Part shown: piece after piece, positions 1 to 9,811 of the stretch
Layout of the letters: every line of letters starts with the position of its first letter
Numbering within the stretch: position 1 is the stretch's first letter
NCBI RefSeq assembly: GCF_000564855.1
Contig: NZ_AYXG01000024.1
Coordinates: 1 to 64,000, forward strand
DNA length: 64,000 nt
Reading direction: 5' to 3'
Origin: Actinokineospora spheciospongiae
GTDB taxonomy: Bacteria > Actinomycetota > Actinomycetes > Mycobacteriales > Pseudonocardiaceae
The notes under the pieces: model-generated
Told to the model about the DNA's origin: nothing
The model's input: only the letters and a program-made list of their open reading frames with translations
The model's database searches: none
Position numbers and translations under genes: made by a program

Positions 1-255
1 CCCGGCCAAACACATCCACCCACCCGGGCAGTTCGCTCGCCGGGCCGGCGGTTCGTTGGGTGGTCGGCTGGCCGAGCGCATCCACCCACCCGGGCATTCG
101 GTCGCCAGGCCGGCGGTTCTCGGGGTGGCCAGCTAGGCAAGCGCATCCACCCACCCGGGCAGTCGCTCGCCGGACCGGCGGTTCTCGGGGTGGTCGGCCT
201 GCGTTCAGGACATCCACCCGCCGGGCAGTTGCTCGCCGGGCAGGCGGTTCGATGG
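1..255. repeat. Imperfect ~66-bp tandem repeat array (4 units)
   Basis: No gene is seen here. Four copies of a unit whose anchor CATCCACCC begins at 13, 79, 144 and 211 (spacing 66, 65, 67). Each unit reads anchor, then ACCCGGGCA (CGCCGGGCA in unit 4), then a GCTCGCCGG / CGGCGGTTC block, and in units 1-3 a GGTGG stretch that can pair with the anchor. Copy 1 (4-30) is nearly identical to the arms of the inverted repeat at 22987-23132, so this is a dispersed genomic family. The array is probably cut by the window edge. Confidence 0.8.
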
Positions 256-298
256 GGGGGTTGATCGGCTTGCGGACGGGGTCTGGGCCTGGGCAGAG

Positions 299-357
299 CG
301 ACGACGGCAGCGGCGCCCTCCCGGGTCCGGGAGGGCGCCGCTGCCGTTGTCGTCGTG
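299..357 (-). terminator. Strong hairpin terminator downstream of the DAHP synthase gene
   Basis: A long GC-rich inverted repeat: GGCAGCGGCGCCCTCCCGG pairs with CCGGGAGGGCGCCGCTGCC around a 2-4 nt loop, and the stem extends through GACGAC/GTCGTC with small bulges. It ends just past the stop codon at 364 of the reverse-strand gene. There is no clear U-tract, as is common in high-GC actinobacterial terminators. Confidence 0.75.
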
Positions 358-363
358 CGGGTC

Positions 364-1764
<1,401 letters not shown>

Positions 1765-1894
1765 AGAGGTGCGCGTAACCGGCCCGAAACCGGGACACCT
1801 GTTCCACACTGTGAGCTGTTGCACACCGCGAGCCGGGCGTTCGACCGGGAACACCCGACAACCACATGCACATTGCATAGGGCAGGATGCGCCG

Positions 1895-2908
1895 ATGACC
1901 GAACTGGACGCCCCGACCGCCGACCGATTGCTGGCCACCGCGGTGGCCAACCTGCGGCGCGATTACCCGGTGCACTGGATTCACCTGGTGCACTCCCCGG
2001 CCGACCTGGTGCCGCAGCGCGCCCGCCACCCCGTCTTCGCGGGGTCGTTCGACTGGCACTCCTGCGTGCACCAGACCTGGCTGACCGTCCGCCTGCTGCG
2101 CCTGTTCCCCGACTTACCCGGCGCGGCAGCCGCCCGCGCCACCCTCGACGAGCTGATCACCGCCGACGGGGTGCGCACCGAGGCCGAGTTCTTCACCTCC
2201 CCCGAGGGCGCCTCCTGGGAGCGGCCGTACGGCTGGGCCTGGCTGCTGGTGCTCGACTCCGAGCTGCGCACCTGGCCCGACGGCGCCCGGTGGGCGCGGC
2301 TGCTGCGGCCGCTGGTGTCGGTGGTGCGCGACCGGTGGTCGCGGTGGCTGGCGACGGCCCGGCGCCCGGTGCGGGTGGGCACGCACACCAACACCGCCTT
2401 CGCCCTGGGCCTGACCCTCGACGCCGCCCGCGCGGTCGGCGACACCGCGCTCGCCTCGGCCTGCACCACCGCCGCGCACCGCTTCCACCTGCTCGACAGC
2501 GACTACGGCGGCTTCGAGCCCGACGCCGCCGACTTCCTGTCCCCGTCCCTGGTCGAGGCCGACCTGATGCGCCGGGTGCTGCCCGGCCCGGAGTTCGCCA
2601 CCTGGCTGGACGACTTCTTCACCGACCTCACCCAGGCCCGCTGGGACGGGCTGCGCAACCCGGTGGAGGTGGACGAACCGGCCGACCCGCACGGCTCGCA
2701 CCTGGCGGGTCTGGCGCTGTCGCGGGCCTGGTGCTGGGGCGGCATCGCCTCGGCGCTGCCGCCGGGGCACCGCTACACCGAGCTGGCGCGGGCGGCGGAG
2801 AAGGCGCACCGGGACGTGGGGTGGCAGTACGTCTTCGGCCACGGCTACGCCGCCGAGCACTGGCTGGGCACCTTCGCCGCCTACCTCGACGTCGGCGCGC
2901 TCACCTGA
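1895..2908 (+). CDS. DUF2891-family protein
   Basis: A 337-residue soluble protein matching the DUF2891 family by its layout: an early DWHSCVHQTWL block, GRR-type helices, the HTNTAF motif near residue 167, and a C-terminal WCWGGI...HW segment. The many helices and conserved His/Trp residues suggest an (alpha/alpha) barrel-like fold, but the biochemical role is not established. The ATG at 1895 is the start at which family-like sequence begins; a longer in-frame extension back to 1769 reads as non-coding. It is transcribed away from aroG, and its stop (2906-2908) directly abuts the stop of the convergent NACHT gene. Confidence 0.8.
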   Translation: MTELDAPTADRLLATAVANLRRDYPVHWIHLVHSPADLVPQRARHPVFAGSFDWHSCVHQTWLTVRLLRLFPDLPGAAAARATLDELITADGVRTEAEFFTSPEGASWERPYGWAWLLVLDSELRTWPDGARWARLLRPLVSVVRDRWSRWLATARRPVRVGTHTNTAFALGLTLDAARAVGDTALASACTTAAHRFHLLDSDYGGFEPDAADFLSPSLVEADLMRRVLPGPEFATWLDDFFTDLTQARWDGLRNPVEVDEPADPHGSHLAGLALSRAWCWGGIASALPPGHRYTELARAAEKAHRDVGWQYVFGHGYAAEHWLGTFAAYLDVGALT

Positions 2909-5524
2909 TCAGCCGGGCAGCAGCCCCCGCAGCGGGTTGCCCGGCGCCCGGCGCCGCCGCAGGACCGCGAGCACAGCGGCGACCACCGGGACCAGGGCGC
3001 AGGCACCGAGCGCGAACCACGGCCCCGCGGCGGCCGCCCCCAGCACCAGCGCACCCGTGAAGGCGGCCAGGTACGCGACCGCGCCGCGCTCCCACGCCCA
3101 CACCGCCGCCACCTCGACGAGCGAGGCGGCCACCACCGCCGCGAGCAGCGCGTACCCGGCCGGGGTGGTGCGGCCGCCGAGCAGCGCCACCCCGCCCGCG
3201 GCCTGCCCGAGGGTCAGCACCGCCATGACCGCCAGCAGCACCCGGTGCGCGGCGCTGCCGCGGAACCGGCGCCGCGGCCGGTCGTCCCGCCCGGGCGGCT
3301 CGGCCACGGCGGGCCAGTCCGACTCGGTGACGGGCCGGGGCGCCGCGCGCAGCCTGCGCACCAGGTCGAGCCGCACGGCCCGGTCCAGCGCGAGGTGGAC
3401 CCGCGTCGGCACCGGCCCCAGCCCGCTCGCACCGCGCCGCACGGCGGCGTCGAAGGCCGCGGCGCCCGGTGCGCGCGCCACGGCCGCGCGGACCTCCTCG
3501 CCGAACGGGAAGACCAGCAGGGCCACACCGATCCGGTTGTCGACCCGCCCGTCGGGCACGTCGTCGGCTTCCGCGCACAGCTCCACCACCCGCGCGGCGA
3601 CGGCGGACCCGCCGAACGGCTCCCAGACCCAGCCGTACGGTCGCGCGGGCGCCGACCCGGTGAGCGCCGCCTCGACCTCGGGGTCGGCCAGCAGACCGGC
3701 CAGCCGCCACGCGGCCAGGAACCGGACCGGCCCCTCGGAGTCCAGCAGCGGCACCAGGGCGACCGCCGCGGCCGGGGCGCCGGTGGCGGCGAGGGCGTCG
3801 ACGACCGGGGTCGGGTCGGGGCGGTCGAGCCGGGCCGCGAGGGCGGGCACGGCCACCTCGCCCATGCTCGCCAGCGCCGCCGCCGCCGGTGCGGCGTCGA
3901 GGTGGTTGGCCAGCACCGCCGCGGCCCGCGGCAGGCCGGTGGCGGCGAGGGCGCGGTGCGCGGCGGGCACCCCGGCCTGCACGGCGGAGATGAGGAACGC
4001 CAGCACCACCTGCCCGCGCGGCCGGGGGTCGGCGGCGACCAGCCCGAACGCGCGCACGGTCCCGGGGTCGTCGCCGAGCGCGGCGCGGGCGTGGTCGGTG
4101 ACCCGGTCGGCCACGGCGGTGTCGAGGACCCTGACCTCGGCCAGGCACTCGAAGGCCAGCAGCGGGTCCACCTCGGACACCGCCGCCACCACCGGCCCGG
4201 TCTGGGTGGGGACGAGGCCGCACCACAGCCGCACCACCTCCCGCCAGGTGTCCGGGTCGGCGCGGTAGTGCGCCAGCAGGCCGTCCGGGTCGGTGCGGGC
4301 GGACACCGCCACCAGGTACTCCTGCACGCCGACGTGCGGGAAGGCGAACCCGCCCGGCACCCGCGGCAGCAGCCCGTCGCGGTCGGCGAGCTCGTCGAGC
4401 ACCGCCGCGGGCAGCCCGAGCGCGGTCACCGCGCCGAGCGCCGCGGCGTGGTCGACGGTGCGCCGCTCGGACCGGCCCCCGGCGCGCATGACCTCCAGCG
4501 CGAGTCCGGTGAGGACGGTGCGCTTCGCCGTCGCGGCGGACCGGTCGCCCCCGTCGTCGAGCAGGGCGGTGACGGCGCGCTCGTGGCACTCCACGCGCGA
4601 GCGCGGCGGGGCGGTCTCCACGTCGCCCTTCGCCGCGTGCAGGTACGCGATCATGCCGAGCAGCAGCGGGTTCCTGGCCAGCCGCAGGGCGCCCGGCTGC
4701 TCGCGCAGCGCGGCCAGCAGCCGTCCGGCGGCGGCCGGGTCGTCCTCGGCCAGGTGGCGCCGGACGCGGCGGTCGTCCAGTTCGCCGATGTGGAGGGTCG
4801 TGTCGAACTCCGGGGCCAGCGCGCTGTCGTGGACCGCGGTGCGGCAGGTGACCACGACCCGGCAGCTCGGGTGGCGCACGGCGAACGACCGCAGCGCCAG
4901 GCAGACGCGCCCGCGCTCGGTCGAGGCGACCTCGTCGAGGCCGTCGAACAGGACGGTCAGGCCGCCGGCGGCCAGGGCGCGGCGGACGAACCCGCCCGCC
5001 CCCGGGAACCCGTCCTCGCCGAACCGGTCGACCAGGTGCTCCTCCAGCGGGCGCGCGTCCCCGGCGACCCGGTGCAGCTCCACCAGGACCGGCACCCGCT
5101 CGCGCCGCCACCGCGGGTCGAGCGCCCAGGTCAGCAGGCACTGGCGCAGCAGCGCGGACTTCCCGGTGCCGGGCCCGCCCAGGACCACCGCCCGGTCGAG
5201 GTCACCGAGCCGCACCGGGTGCGCGGCCTCGGTCGGGTCGGCGGGTTCGCGGTGCAGCGGGACGCGGATCGTGGCGGTGTCGGGGCCCGGGCGGCGGCCC
5301 AGGCCGGGCAGGCGGGCGTGGCGCTCGGCGACCCGGTCGCGGTAGGACCGCAGCGACCGGGTCCACACCGGGCGGGTGCCCGCCAGCGCCGCGCCGACCC
5401 GGCGGCCGAGCGCGCCGAGCAGGGCGGGGAGCCACCGCCTGCCGCCCTCCCACAGCACGAGGAGGGCGACGGCGGCCAGCAGGTGCGTCCAGGCGCCGAG
5501 GCGGCCCAGGGTCTCGGGGTTCAT
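2909..5524 (-). CDS. NACHT-type STAND NTPase with N- and C-terminal membrane segments
   Basis: An 871-residue protein. A hydrophobic segment lies at about 14-40. A NACHT ATPase follows, with Walker A GGPGTGKS at 116-123 and Walker B LFDGLDEV around 192-199, then a CRT sensor-like strand. The middle is Ala/Leu-rich and helical (HEAT-like). Three to four transmembrane helices lie in the last ~110 residues. Bacterial NACHT proteins are known anti-phage sensors (bNACHT), while membrane-tethered ones in actinomycetes are mostly uncharacterised. It is a single gene with no obvious effector domain, so the membrane region may be the effector (inference). The ends are convergent with the DUF2891 gene with no gap. 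Confidence 0.85.
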   Translation of the reverse strand: MNPETLGRLGAWTHLLAAVALLVLWEGGRRWLPALLGALGRRVGAALAGTRPVWTRSLRSYRDRVAERHARLPGLGRRPGPDTATIRVPLHREPADPTEAAHPVRLGDLDRAVVLGGPGTGKSALLRQCLLTWALDPRWRRERVPVLVELHRVAGDARPLEEHLVDRFGEDGFPGAGGFVRRALAAGGLTVLFDGLDEVASTERGRVCLALRSFAVRHPSCRVVVTCRTAVHDSALAPEFDTTLHIGELDDRRVRRHLAEDDPAAAGRLLAALREQPGALRLARNPLLLGMIAYLHAAKGDVETAPPRSRVECHERAVTALLDDGGDRSAATAKRTVLTGLALEVMRAGGRSERRTVDHAAALGAVTALGLPAAVLDELADRDGLLPRVPGGFAFPHVGVQEYLVAVSARTDPDGLLAHYRADPDTWREVVRLWCGLVPTQTGPVVAAVSEVDPLLAFECLAEVRVLDTAVADRVTDHARAALGDDPGTVRAFGLVAADPRPRGQVVLAFLISAVQAGVPAAHRALAATGLPRAAAVLANHLDAAPAAAALASMGEVAVPALAARLDRPDPTPVVDALAATGAPAAAVALVPLLDSEGPVRFLAAWRLAGLLADPEVEAALTGSAPARPYGWVWEPFGGSAVAARVVELCAEADDVPDGRVDNRIGVALLVFPFGEEVRAAVARAPGAAAFDAAVRRGASGLGPVPTRVHLALDRAVRLDLVRRLRAAPRPVTESDWPAVAEPPGRDDRPRRRFRGSAAHRVLLAVMAVLTLGQAAGGVALLGGRTTPAGYALLAAVVAASLVEVAAVWAWERGAVAYLAAFTGALVLGAAAAGPWFALGACALVPVVAAVLAVLRRRRAPGNPLRGLLPG

Positions 5525-5558
5525 CGTGCCCCAGTCAAGCGCGCCGGGGCCCGCGCCG

Positions 5559-6380
5559 CTATGCCCCTGTGGCGTACTCCAGCAGAGCGCCGACCGGCAG
5601 CCCGCGGCGCAGTTGCCCGACCGCGACTACCGGGGCCAGCGCCCGCGCCCAGGCGTCGAGGCGCCCGGCGTCGAGGCTGCTCGCCGCGGCGAGGGCGGCC
5701 ACCCTGGCCGGGTGGTCCGGGCCTGCCAGCACGAAGTCGACCGCGTCGAACTCGGGTTCGCCGAGGCAGGCCTTGGGGTCGAGCACGACCGGGCCGCGCG
5801 GACCGGCGTCGAGCAGGTTGTCCACGTGCAGGTCGCCGTGCAGCAGGACGGGCGCACCCTGGGTGGTGACCAGCTCGGCGCAGCGGTCCCGCGCGGTGAC
5901 CAGGTGCGCGGCGGTGACCGGGCCGGTGGGGGTGAACCGGGGCAGGAACTCGCCGGTCCACCCGCCCAGGTCGCGGCGGGCGATCGCGGCCGGGTCGGCG
6001 ACGGCGGCGTGCAGGTCGCGCAGCAGGGCGCCGAACGCGGCGGGCTCCGGCCAGGTGTTGGTGCCGCGGACGTGCTCCAGCAGCACCGCGCCCTCGTCCG
6101 GGTCGGCGGCCAGCACCGCGGGCACCCGGCCGCTGGGGGCGAACGCCCGCAGCACCTCGACCTGCTCGGCGGCGAAGACCAGGTCCGGCGACACCTTCAG
6201 CACCGCGGGTTCACCGGCCCGGGTGACGCGCAGGGTGACCGCGGACGCGCCGTCGGGGAAGACGTCGCCGAGGGTGAGGTCCCAGGCCGCGGCGAGCCGG
6301 GCCAGCCGCGCGGGCAGCGCGGCCGTCCAGGACAGGACTCCCTCGCCGAAGCGCTTGCGCATCCGTTCCGCGACGTCCAC
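5559..6380 (-). CDS. Aminoglycoside/hydroxyurea phosphotransferase-family kinase
   Basis: A 273-residue small-molecule kinase of the APH fold (APH(6)/hydroxyurea kinase-like family). Visible are an N-lobe with the ATP-contacting LKVSP lysine, the catalytic-loop motif HGDLHVDNLL, and a metal-binding VLDPKACLGEPEFD in place of DFG. The substrate cannot be read from sequence; members phosphorylate streptomycin-like antibiotics, and many are of unknown function. I chose the GTG at 6380 because GGGGGAGG sits 4-6 nt upstream; longer forms add a low-complexity leader. Coding follows the NACHT gene's start in the same orientation with a 34-nt gap. Confidence 0.85.
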   Translation of the reverse strand: MDVAERMRKRFGEGVLSWTAALPARLARLAAAWDLTLGDVFPDGASAVTLRVTRAGEPAVLKVSPDLVFAAEQVEVLRAFAPSGRVPAVLAADPDEGAVLLEHVRGTNTWPEPAAFGALLRDLHAAVADPAAIARRDLGGWTGEFLPRFTPTGPVTAAHLVTARDRCAELVTTQGAPVLLHGDLHVDNLLDAGPRGPVVLDPKACLGEPEFDAVDFVLAGPDHPARVAALAAASSLDAGRLDAWARALAPVVAVGQLRRGLPVGALLEYATGA

Positions 6381-6534
6381 CGGGCCTCCCCCGTCCGTCC
6401 ACCGATGCTGACCGGGGCAGTCCACCACACCGCTCCGCTCGGCGCGCGCGCTATTGGGTGTCCTGCTCGAGGCCCCGGTCATTTCGTTGTGGGTGCCCGG
6501 CCGGGGCTGCGGTTCTTGGGTGGCTGGTGGCTGC

Positions 6535-7029
6535 CTAGTTCAGGACGGCCAGCGAGGCGTTGAGGACCGAGGCGAACAGAATCCAGCCGAGGTAGGGGAC
6601 CAGCAGCCACGCCGCGACCGGGCGCACGGCCCTGGCCCGGACGATCGTCCAGACGACGGCGGCGTCGAGCGCGAGGATGGTCGCGAACGCGGGCCAGAGC
6701 AGTTCCAGCCCGAAGAACGCGGGTGTCCAGAGCAGGTTGAGCACGAGCTGCACCGACCAGGCGAGCAGGGCGGGCTTTGCGCGGCGCAGCCAGAGCAGCC
6801 AGCCGGAGACGGCGATCATGCCGTACAGCACCGTCCACACCGGACCGAACAGCCAGTTGGGCGGGTTGAACGGCGGCTTCTCGGCGGTGGCGTACCAGCC
6901 GTCGACGTTGCCCAGGGTCGCCAGCGACCCCAGGCCCGCGACGGCGTAGCAGAGCACGAGGAACCCGAGGAGCACCAGCCAGTCGCGGCCGGTGGTGGTG
7001 CGCGGGGAACCGGAGGAGAACGTGGTCAT
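6535..7029 (-). CDS. tspO: TspO/MBR-family membrane protein
   Basis: A 164-residue, five-helix membrane protein of the tryptophan-rich sensory (TspO/peripheral benzodiazepine receptor) family. The diagnostic WYATAEKPPFNPPNWLFGPVW stretch lies after helix 1, followed by helices rich in Trp. Bacterial homologues bind porphyrins and modulate stress responses; no direct evidence for the ligand here. The ATG at 7029 gives the family's N-terminus (MTTFSSGSP, then a helix). Confidence 0.9.
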   Translation of the reverse strand: MTTFSSGSPRTTTGRDWLVLLGFLVLCYAVAGLGSLATLGNVDGWYATAEKPPFNPPNWLFGPVWTVLYGMIAVSGWLLWLRRAKPALLAWSVQLVLNLLWTPAFFGLELLWPAFATILALDAAVVWTIVRARAVRPVAAWLLVPYLGWILFASVLNASLAVLN

Positions 7030-7122
7030 GCCCCCAGTGCACAGCACCGGGGGCCGACCCGCACCTCGAAACTCAGCACGCTGAACAATTCGGCGGCCCG
7101 GCACCCGGGCGGCCCACCGGGC

Positions 7123-8148
7123 TCAGCCGAAGAACACCTCCGCCTCGGCGTAGCGCTCCACCGGGACCGTCTTCAGCTCGGCGGTGGCCTCGGCCAGCCT
7201 GACCCGGACGATGTCGGTGCCGCGCAGCGCCACCATCACCCCGAAGTCGCGGTCGGCCACCGCGTCGACCGCGTGCAGGCCGAACCGGGTGGCCAACACC
7301 CGGTCGTAGGCGGTGGGCACGCCGCCGCGCTGGGTGTGCCCGAGGACCACCGCGCGCGACTCCTCGCCGGTCCGCTCGGCGATCTCCTCGGCCAGCCAGG
7401 TGCCGATCCCGCCGAGCCGGACGTGCCCGAAGGCGTCCTTCTCCCCGGTCAGCAGCACCTCGTCGCCGCCCTCGGGCAACGCGCCCTCGGCCACCACGAT
7501 GATCGGGGCGTACTCGCGCTCGAACCGGCGCCGCACCCACTCGATCACCTTGTCCACGCTGAAGTGCCGCTCCGGGACCAGGATGACGTTCGCGCCGCCC
7601 GCCAGCCCGGAGTGCAGCGCGATCCAGCCCGCGTGCCTGCCCATCACCTCCACCACCAACGCCCGGTGGTGCGACTCGGCGGTGGTGCGCAGCCGGTCGA
7701 TGGCCTCGGTGGCGATGTGCACGGCGGTGTCGAAGCCGAAGGTGTAGTCGGTGGCGTTGAGGTCGTTGTCGATGGTCTTCGGCACGCCGACCACGCCGAT
7801 TCCGTCGTCGGTGAGCCGCTTGGCCACCCCGAGGGTGTCCTCGCCGCCGATGGCGATGAGCGCGTCCACCCCCTGCTCGGCGAGCACGGCGCGAATCCGG
7901 TCGACCCCGCCCTCGACCTGGTAGGGGTTGGTGCGCGAGGAGCCGAGGATGGTGCCGCCCCTGGTCAGGATGTCCTCGACGTCGTCGAGGGTGATCGGGC
8001 GGGACCGGCCCTCCAGCGGACCCTGCCACCCGTCGCGGAAGCCCACCACCTCCCAGCCCAGGGTCTCCACACCCTTGCGGACCACGGCCCGGATCACCGC
8101 GTTGAGCCCGGGGCAGTCGCCACCGCCGGTGAGTACGCCGACTCGCAT
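7123..8148 (-). CDS. pfkA: 6-phosphofructokinase, PPi-type active-site residues
   Basis: Phosphorylates fructose 6-phosphate in glycolysis. The 341-residue product has the PFK fold: GGGDCPGLN at 8-16, GGEDT at 101-105 and PKTIDND at 123-129, then MGRHAGW and the C-terminal half. Residue 104 is Asp and residue 124 is Lys, the pair that distinguishes pyrophosphate-dependent enzymes (as in Amycolatopsis methanolica) from ATP-dependent ones, which have Gly at both. PPi is therefore the predicted phosphoryl donor and the reaction may be reversible. Divergent from the secreted copper-protein gene. Confidence 0.93.
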   Translation of the reverse strand: MRVGVLTGGGDCPGLNAVIRAVVRKGVETLGWEVVGFRDGWQGPLEGRSRPITLDDVEDILTRGGTILGSSRTNPYQVEGGVDRIRAVLAEQGVDALIAIGGEDTLGVAKRLTDDGIGVVGVPKTIDNDLNATDYTFGFDTAVHIATEAIDRLRTTAESHHRALVVEVMGRHAGWIALHSGLAGGANVILVPERHFSVDKVIEWVRRRFEREYAPIIVVAEGALPEGGDEVLLTGEKDAFGHVRLGGIGTWLAEEIAERTGEESRAVVLGHTQRGGVPTAYDRVLATRFGLHAVDAVADRDFGVMVALRGTDIVRVRLAEATAELKTVPVERYAEAEVFFG

Positions 8149-8351
8149 GGGCAGCCCATCCTTCCGCCGTCGTGGCAGTGATCGGCGTCACCGCCCCTCC
8201 CGGTCACCCTGCCAGGGACTGAATCGGTGTAGCAACCGCTGGGCCACCCGCCCGGCGGCCGCTGAGCCGAACGTGTCCGTGCTCGCAGCGTTATGGAACG
8301 GCTCGGGCAAATACATCCGCAAGTGCGTGAAATAGTTTTCGGACGCACATT

Positions 8352-8386
8352 GGTACATGCCGGTACTCGCGGTACTCGTTCGTACC
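8352..8386. repeat. Four phased GGTAC/GTACC boxes
   Basis: GGTAC occurs at 8352, 8362 and 8371 and its complement GTACC at 8382, i.e. spacings of 10, 9 and 11 nt, about one helical turn each. They lie about 70 nt upstream of the forward promoter. An operator for a multimeric regulator is a reasonable inference. Confidence 0.45.
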
Positions 8387-8453
8387 CCACAACAACCTCG
8401 CACGGCCGTTTTATCAGCCTGACCAGATCTTTGACGAGTTTCCACCGCCCTCC

Positions 8454-8483
8454 TTGTGTGACACGGGGATTACTCTGTAATTT
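8454..8483 (+). promoter_or_regulatory. Candidate promoter of the SURNod19-like gene
   Basis: TTGTGT (8454-8459), an 18-nt spacer, then TAATTT (8478-8483). The palindrome TTTTCGAAAA overlaps the -10/+1 region and could be an operator. The start codon is about 40 nt downstream. Confidence 0.4.
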
Positions 8484-8522
8484 TCGAAAAAGTAAGGGTT
8501 ATTCCGGGGAAAGGAGACTCTG

Positions 8523-9650
8523 GTGCGCCAGAGAAAATTCGGGCGACGGAAGGGCGCGCTGGCGGTGCTGGCCGCCGTCGCGGTCGGCGCGTCACTCATC
8601 GTCGCCTCGGGCAGCGCAGGCGCGGGCCAGGCCGCCCCCGCCGCCGCGCCCAAGGCGTTCACCGCGCTGGGCTCCAACGGCCAGCCGCTGGCCAAGGAGG
8701 TCAACTCGCCCACGAAGGTCCTGGGCGTGAAGACCGCGGCGGACGGCACGAAGACCACCACCGTCAAGATCGGTCCGATCAGCCTGGCACCGATGCCCGA
8801 GGACGGCGACGACCACGAGCACCCCGGCACCGCCGGTGACGTGGGCACCATGCACGGCCCGGACGACCCGATGGGCCACCACGGGGCGATGACCCGCAGC
8901 CTGGCGATCATGCTGCCGCCGTGCAACAACTGCTACATCCGGGGCATCAAGCCGGACATGAAGTTCCCGGACGGCAGCAACGCCAACTACGACTCCGACG
9001 TCATGCTGCACCACACGGTGTTCTTCGACCGCTCCCGGTCGGACGTCACCTGCCCCGGCGGCTGGCCGGGCATGGCCGGTCGGCGCATCTTCGCCTCCGG
9101 CAACGAGCGCACCGGCGGCACCCTGCCCGAGGGCTACGGCGTGAAGCTCGGCTTCCTGCCGCTGACCTACATGATGATCGAGCTGATGAGCATGTCGCAC
9201 CAGCAGAAGGACGTCATCATCACGGTCGACCTCGAGACCGTCCCGGACAACACCCCGGGCATGAAGGAGGCCACCCCGGTCTGGCTGGACGCGGACAACT
9301 GCGGCCTGTCCGAGCACGCGGTCCCCGAGGGTCCCTCCACCACCACCTGGGACTGGAAGTCGACGATCAAGGGCACCTTCGTCGGCGCGGGCGGCCACCA
9401 GCACGACGGCGGTGAAAGCATCACCCTGAGCAACGCCACCACCAACCAGCAGATCTGCACCTCGACCGCGGGCTACGACAACGACCCCTCCTACCTCGGC
9501 CACATCGACACGATGAGCAAGTGCCTGGGGGAGAACCTGGGTCGGGTCGAAAAGGGCGAGACGCTGCACCTCGACAGCATCTACCACACCCACATGGCCG
9601 ACGACCACGCCATGTCGATCATGGTCGCGTTCGTCGACGAGAAGGCCTGA
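8523..9650 (+). CDS. Secreted SURNod19-like copper/monooxygenase-fold protein
   Basis: A 375-residue exported protein. It starts with GTG after AAAGGAG and has a twin-basic N-terminus (RRKGAL), a hydrophobic core and Ala-rich cleavage region near residue 38. It is rich in His and Met: a DDHEH...HH cluster (about 100-120), CNNC near 138-141, LHHTVFF, GGHQHDGG, and HTHMADDHAM near the C-terminus. The order resembles the SURNod19/PHM-like copper monooxygenase fold, in which HH and HxH...M motifs bind two coppers. Enzymatic activity is not established. The PepSY membrane gene follows after a terminator. Confidence 0.7.
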   Translation: MRQRKFGRRKGALAVLAAVAVGASLIVASGSAGAGQAAPAAAPKAFTALGSNGQPLAKEVNSPTKVLGVKTAADGTKTTTVKIGPISLAPMPEDGDDHEHPGTAGDVGTMHGPDDPMGHHGAMTRSLAIMLPPCNNCYIRGIKPDMKFPDGSNANYDSDVMLHHTVFFDRSRSDVTCPGGWPGMAGRRIFASGNERTGGTLPEGYGVKLGFLPLTYMMIELMSMSHQQKDVIITVDLETVPDNTPGMKEATPVWLDADNCGLSEHAVPEGPSTTTWDWKSTIKGTFVGAGGHQHDGGESITLSNATTNQQICTSTAGYDNDPSYLGHIDTMSKCLGENLGRVEKGETLHLDSIYHTHMADDHAMSIMVAFVDEKA

Positions 9651-9719
9651 TCCCCGGTCCGCGAACACTGAGCACCACGCACCGAGCACCACCTGACCGT
9701 CCCTGACGGTCACCGTCCC

Positions 9720-9760
9720 ACGGCCCGGCGGCCCGCCACACCCGCCGCCGGGCCGTCCTT
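9720..9760 (+). terminator. Intrinsic-type hairpin after the SURNod19-like gene
   Basis: ACGGCCCGGCGGC (9720-9732) pairs perfectly with GCCGCCGGGCCGT (9744-9756) over an 11-nt loop and is followed by CCTTT. It separates the secreted-protein gene from the PepSY gene. Confidence 0.75.
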
Positions 9761-9811
9761 TCGGCTCATCAGGGCCCTTCGGCTCAACTCTCCACGAGAA
9801 AGGGTCCGGCG

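Larger units (their letters stand above)
8149..8522. other. Divergent intergenic region between pfkA and the SURNod19-like gene
   Basis: 374 nt without a gene, noticeably less GC-rich than its flanks. It contains the four phased GGTAC boxes (8352-8386), a plausible forward promoter (8454-8483), a perfect TTTTCGAAAA palindrome (8481-8490), and the AAAGGAG ribosome-binding site of the gene at 8523. Confidence 0.7.

Noticed and set aside
1-255. CRISPR-like array
   Set aside because: The whole 66-bp unit repeats, including the part between anchors, so there are no spacers; no cas genes nearby.
2901-5141. Long reverse-strand frame overlapping the NACHT gene
   Set aside because: Arg/Ala/Pro-rich shadow frame with no domain; the NACHT frame has clear motifs.
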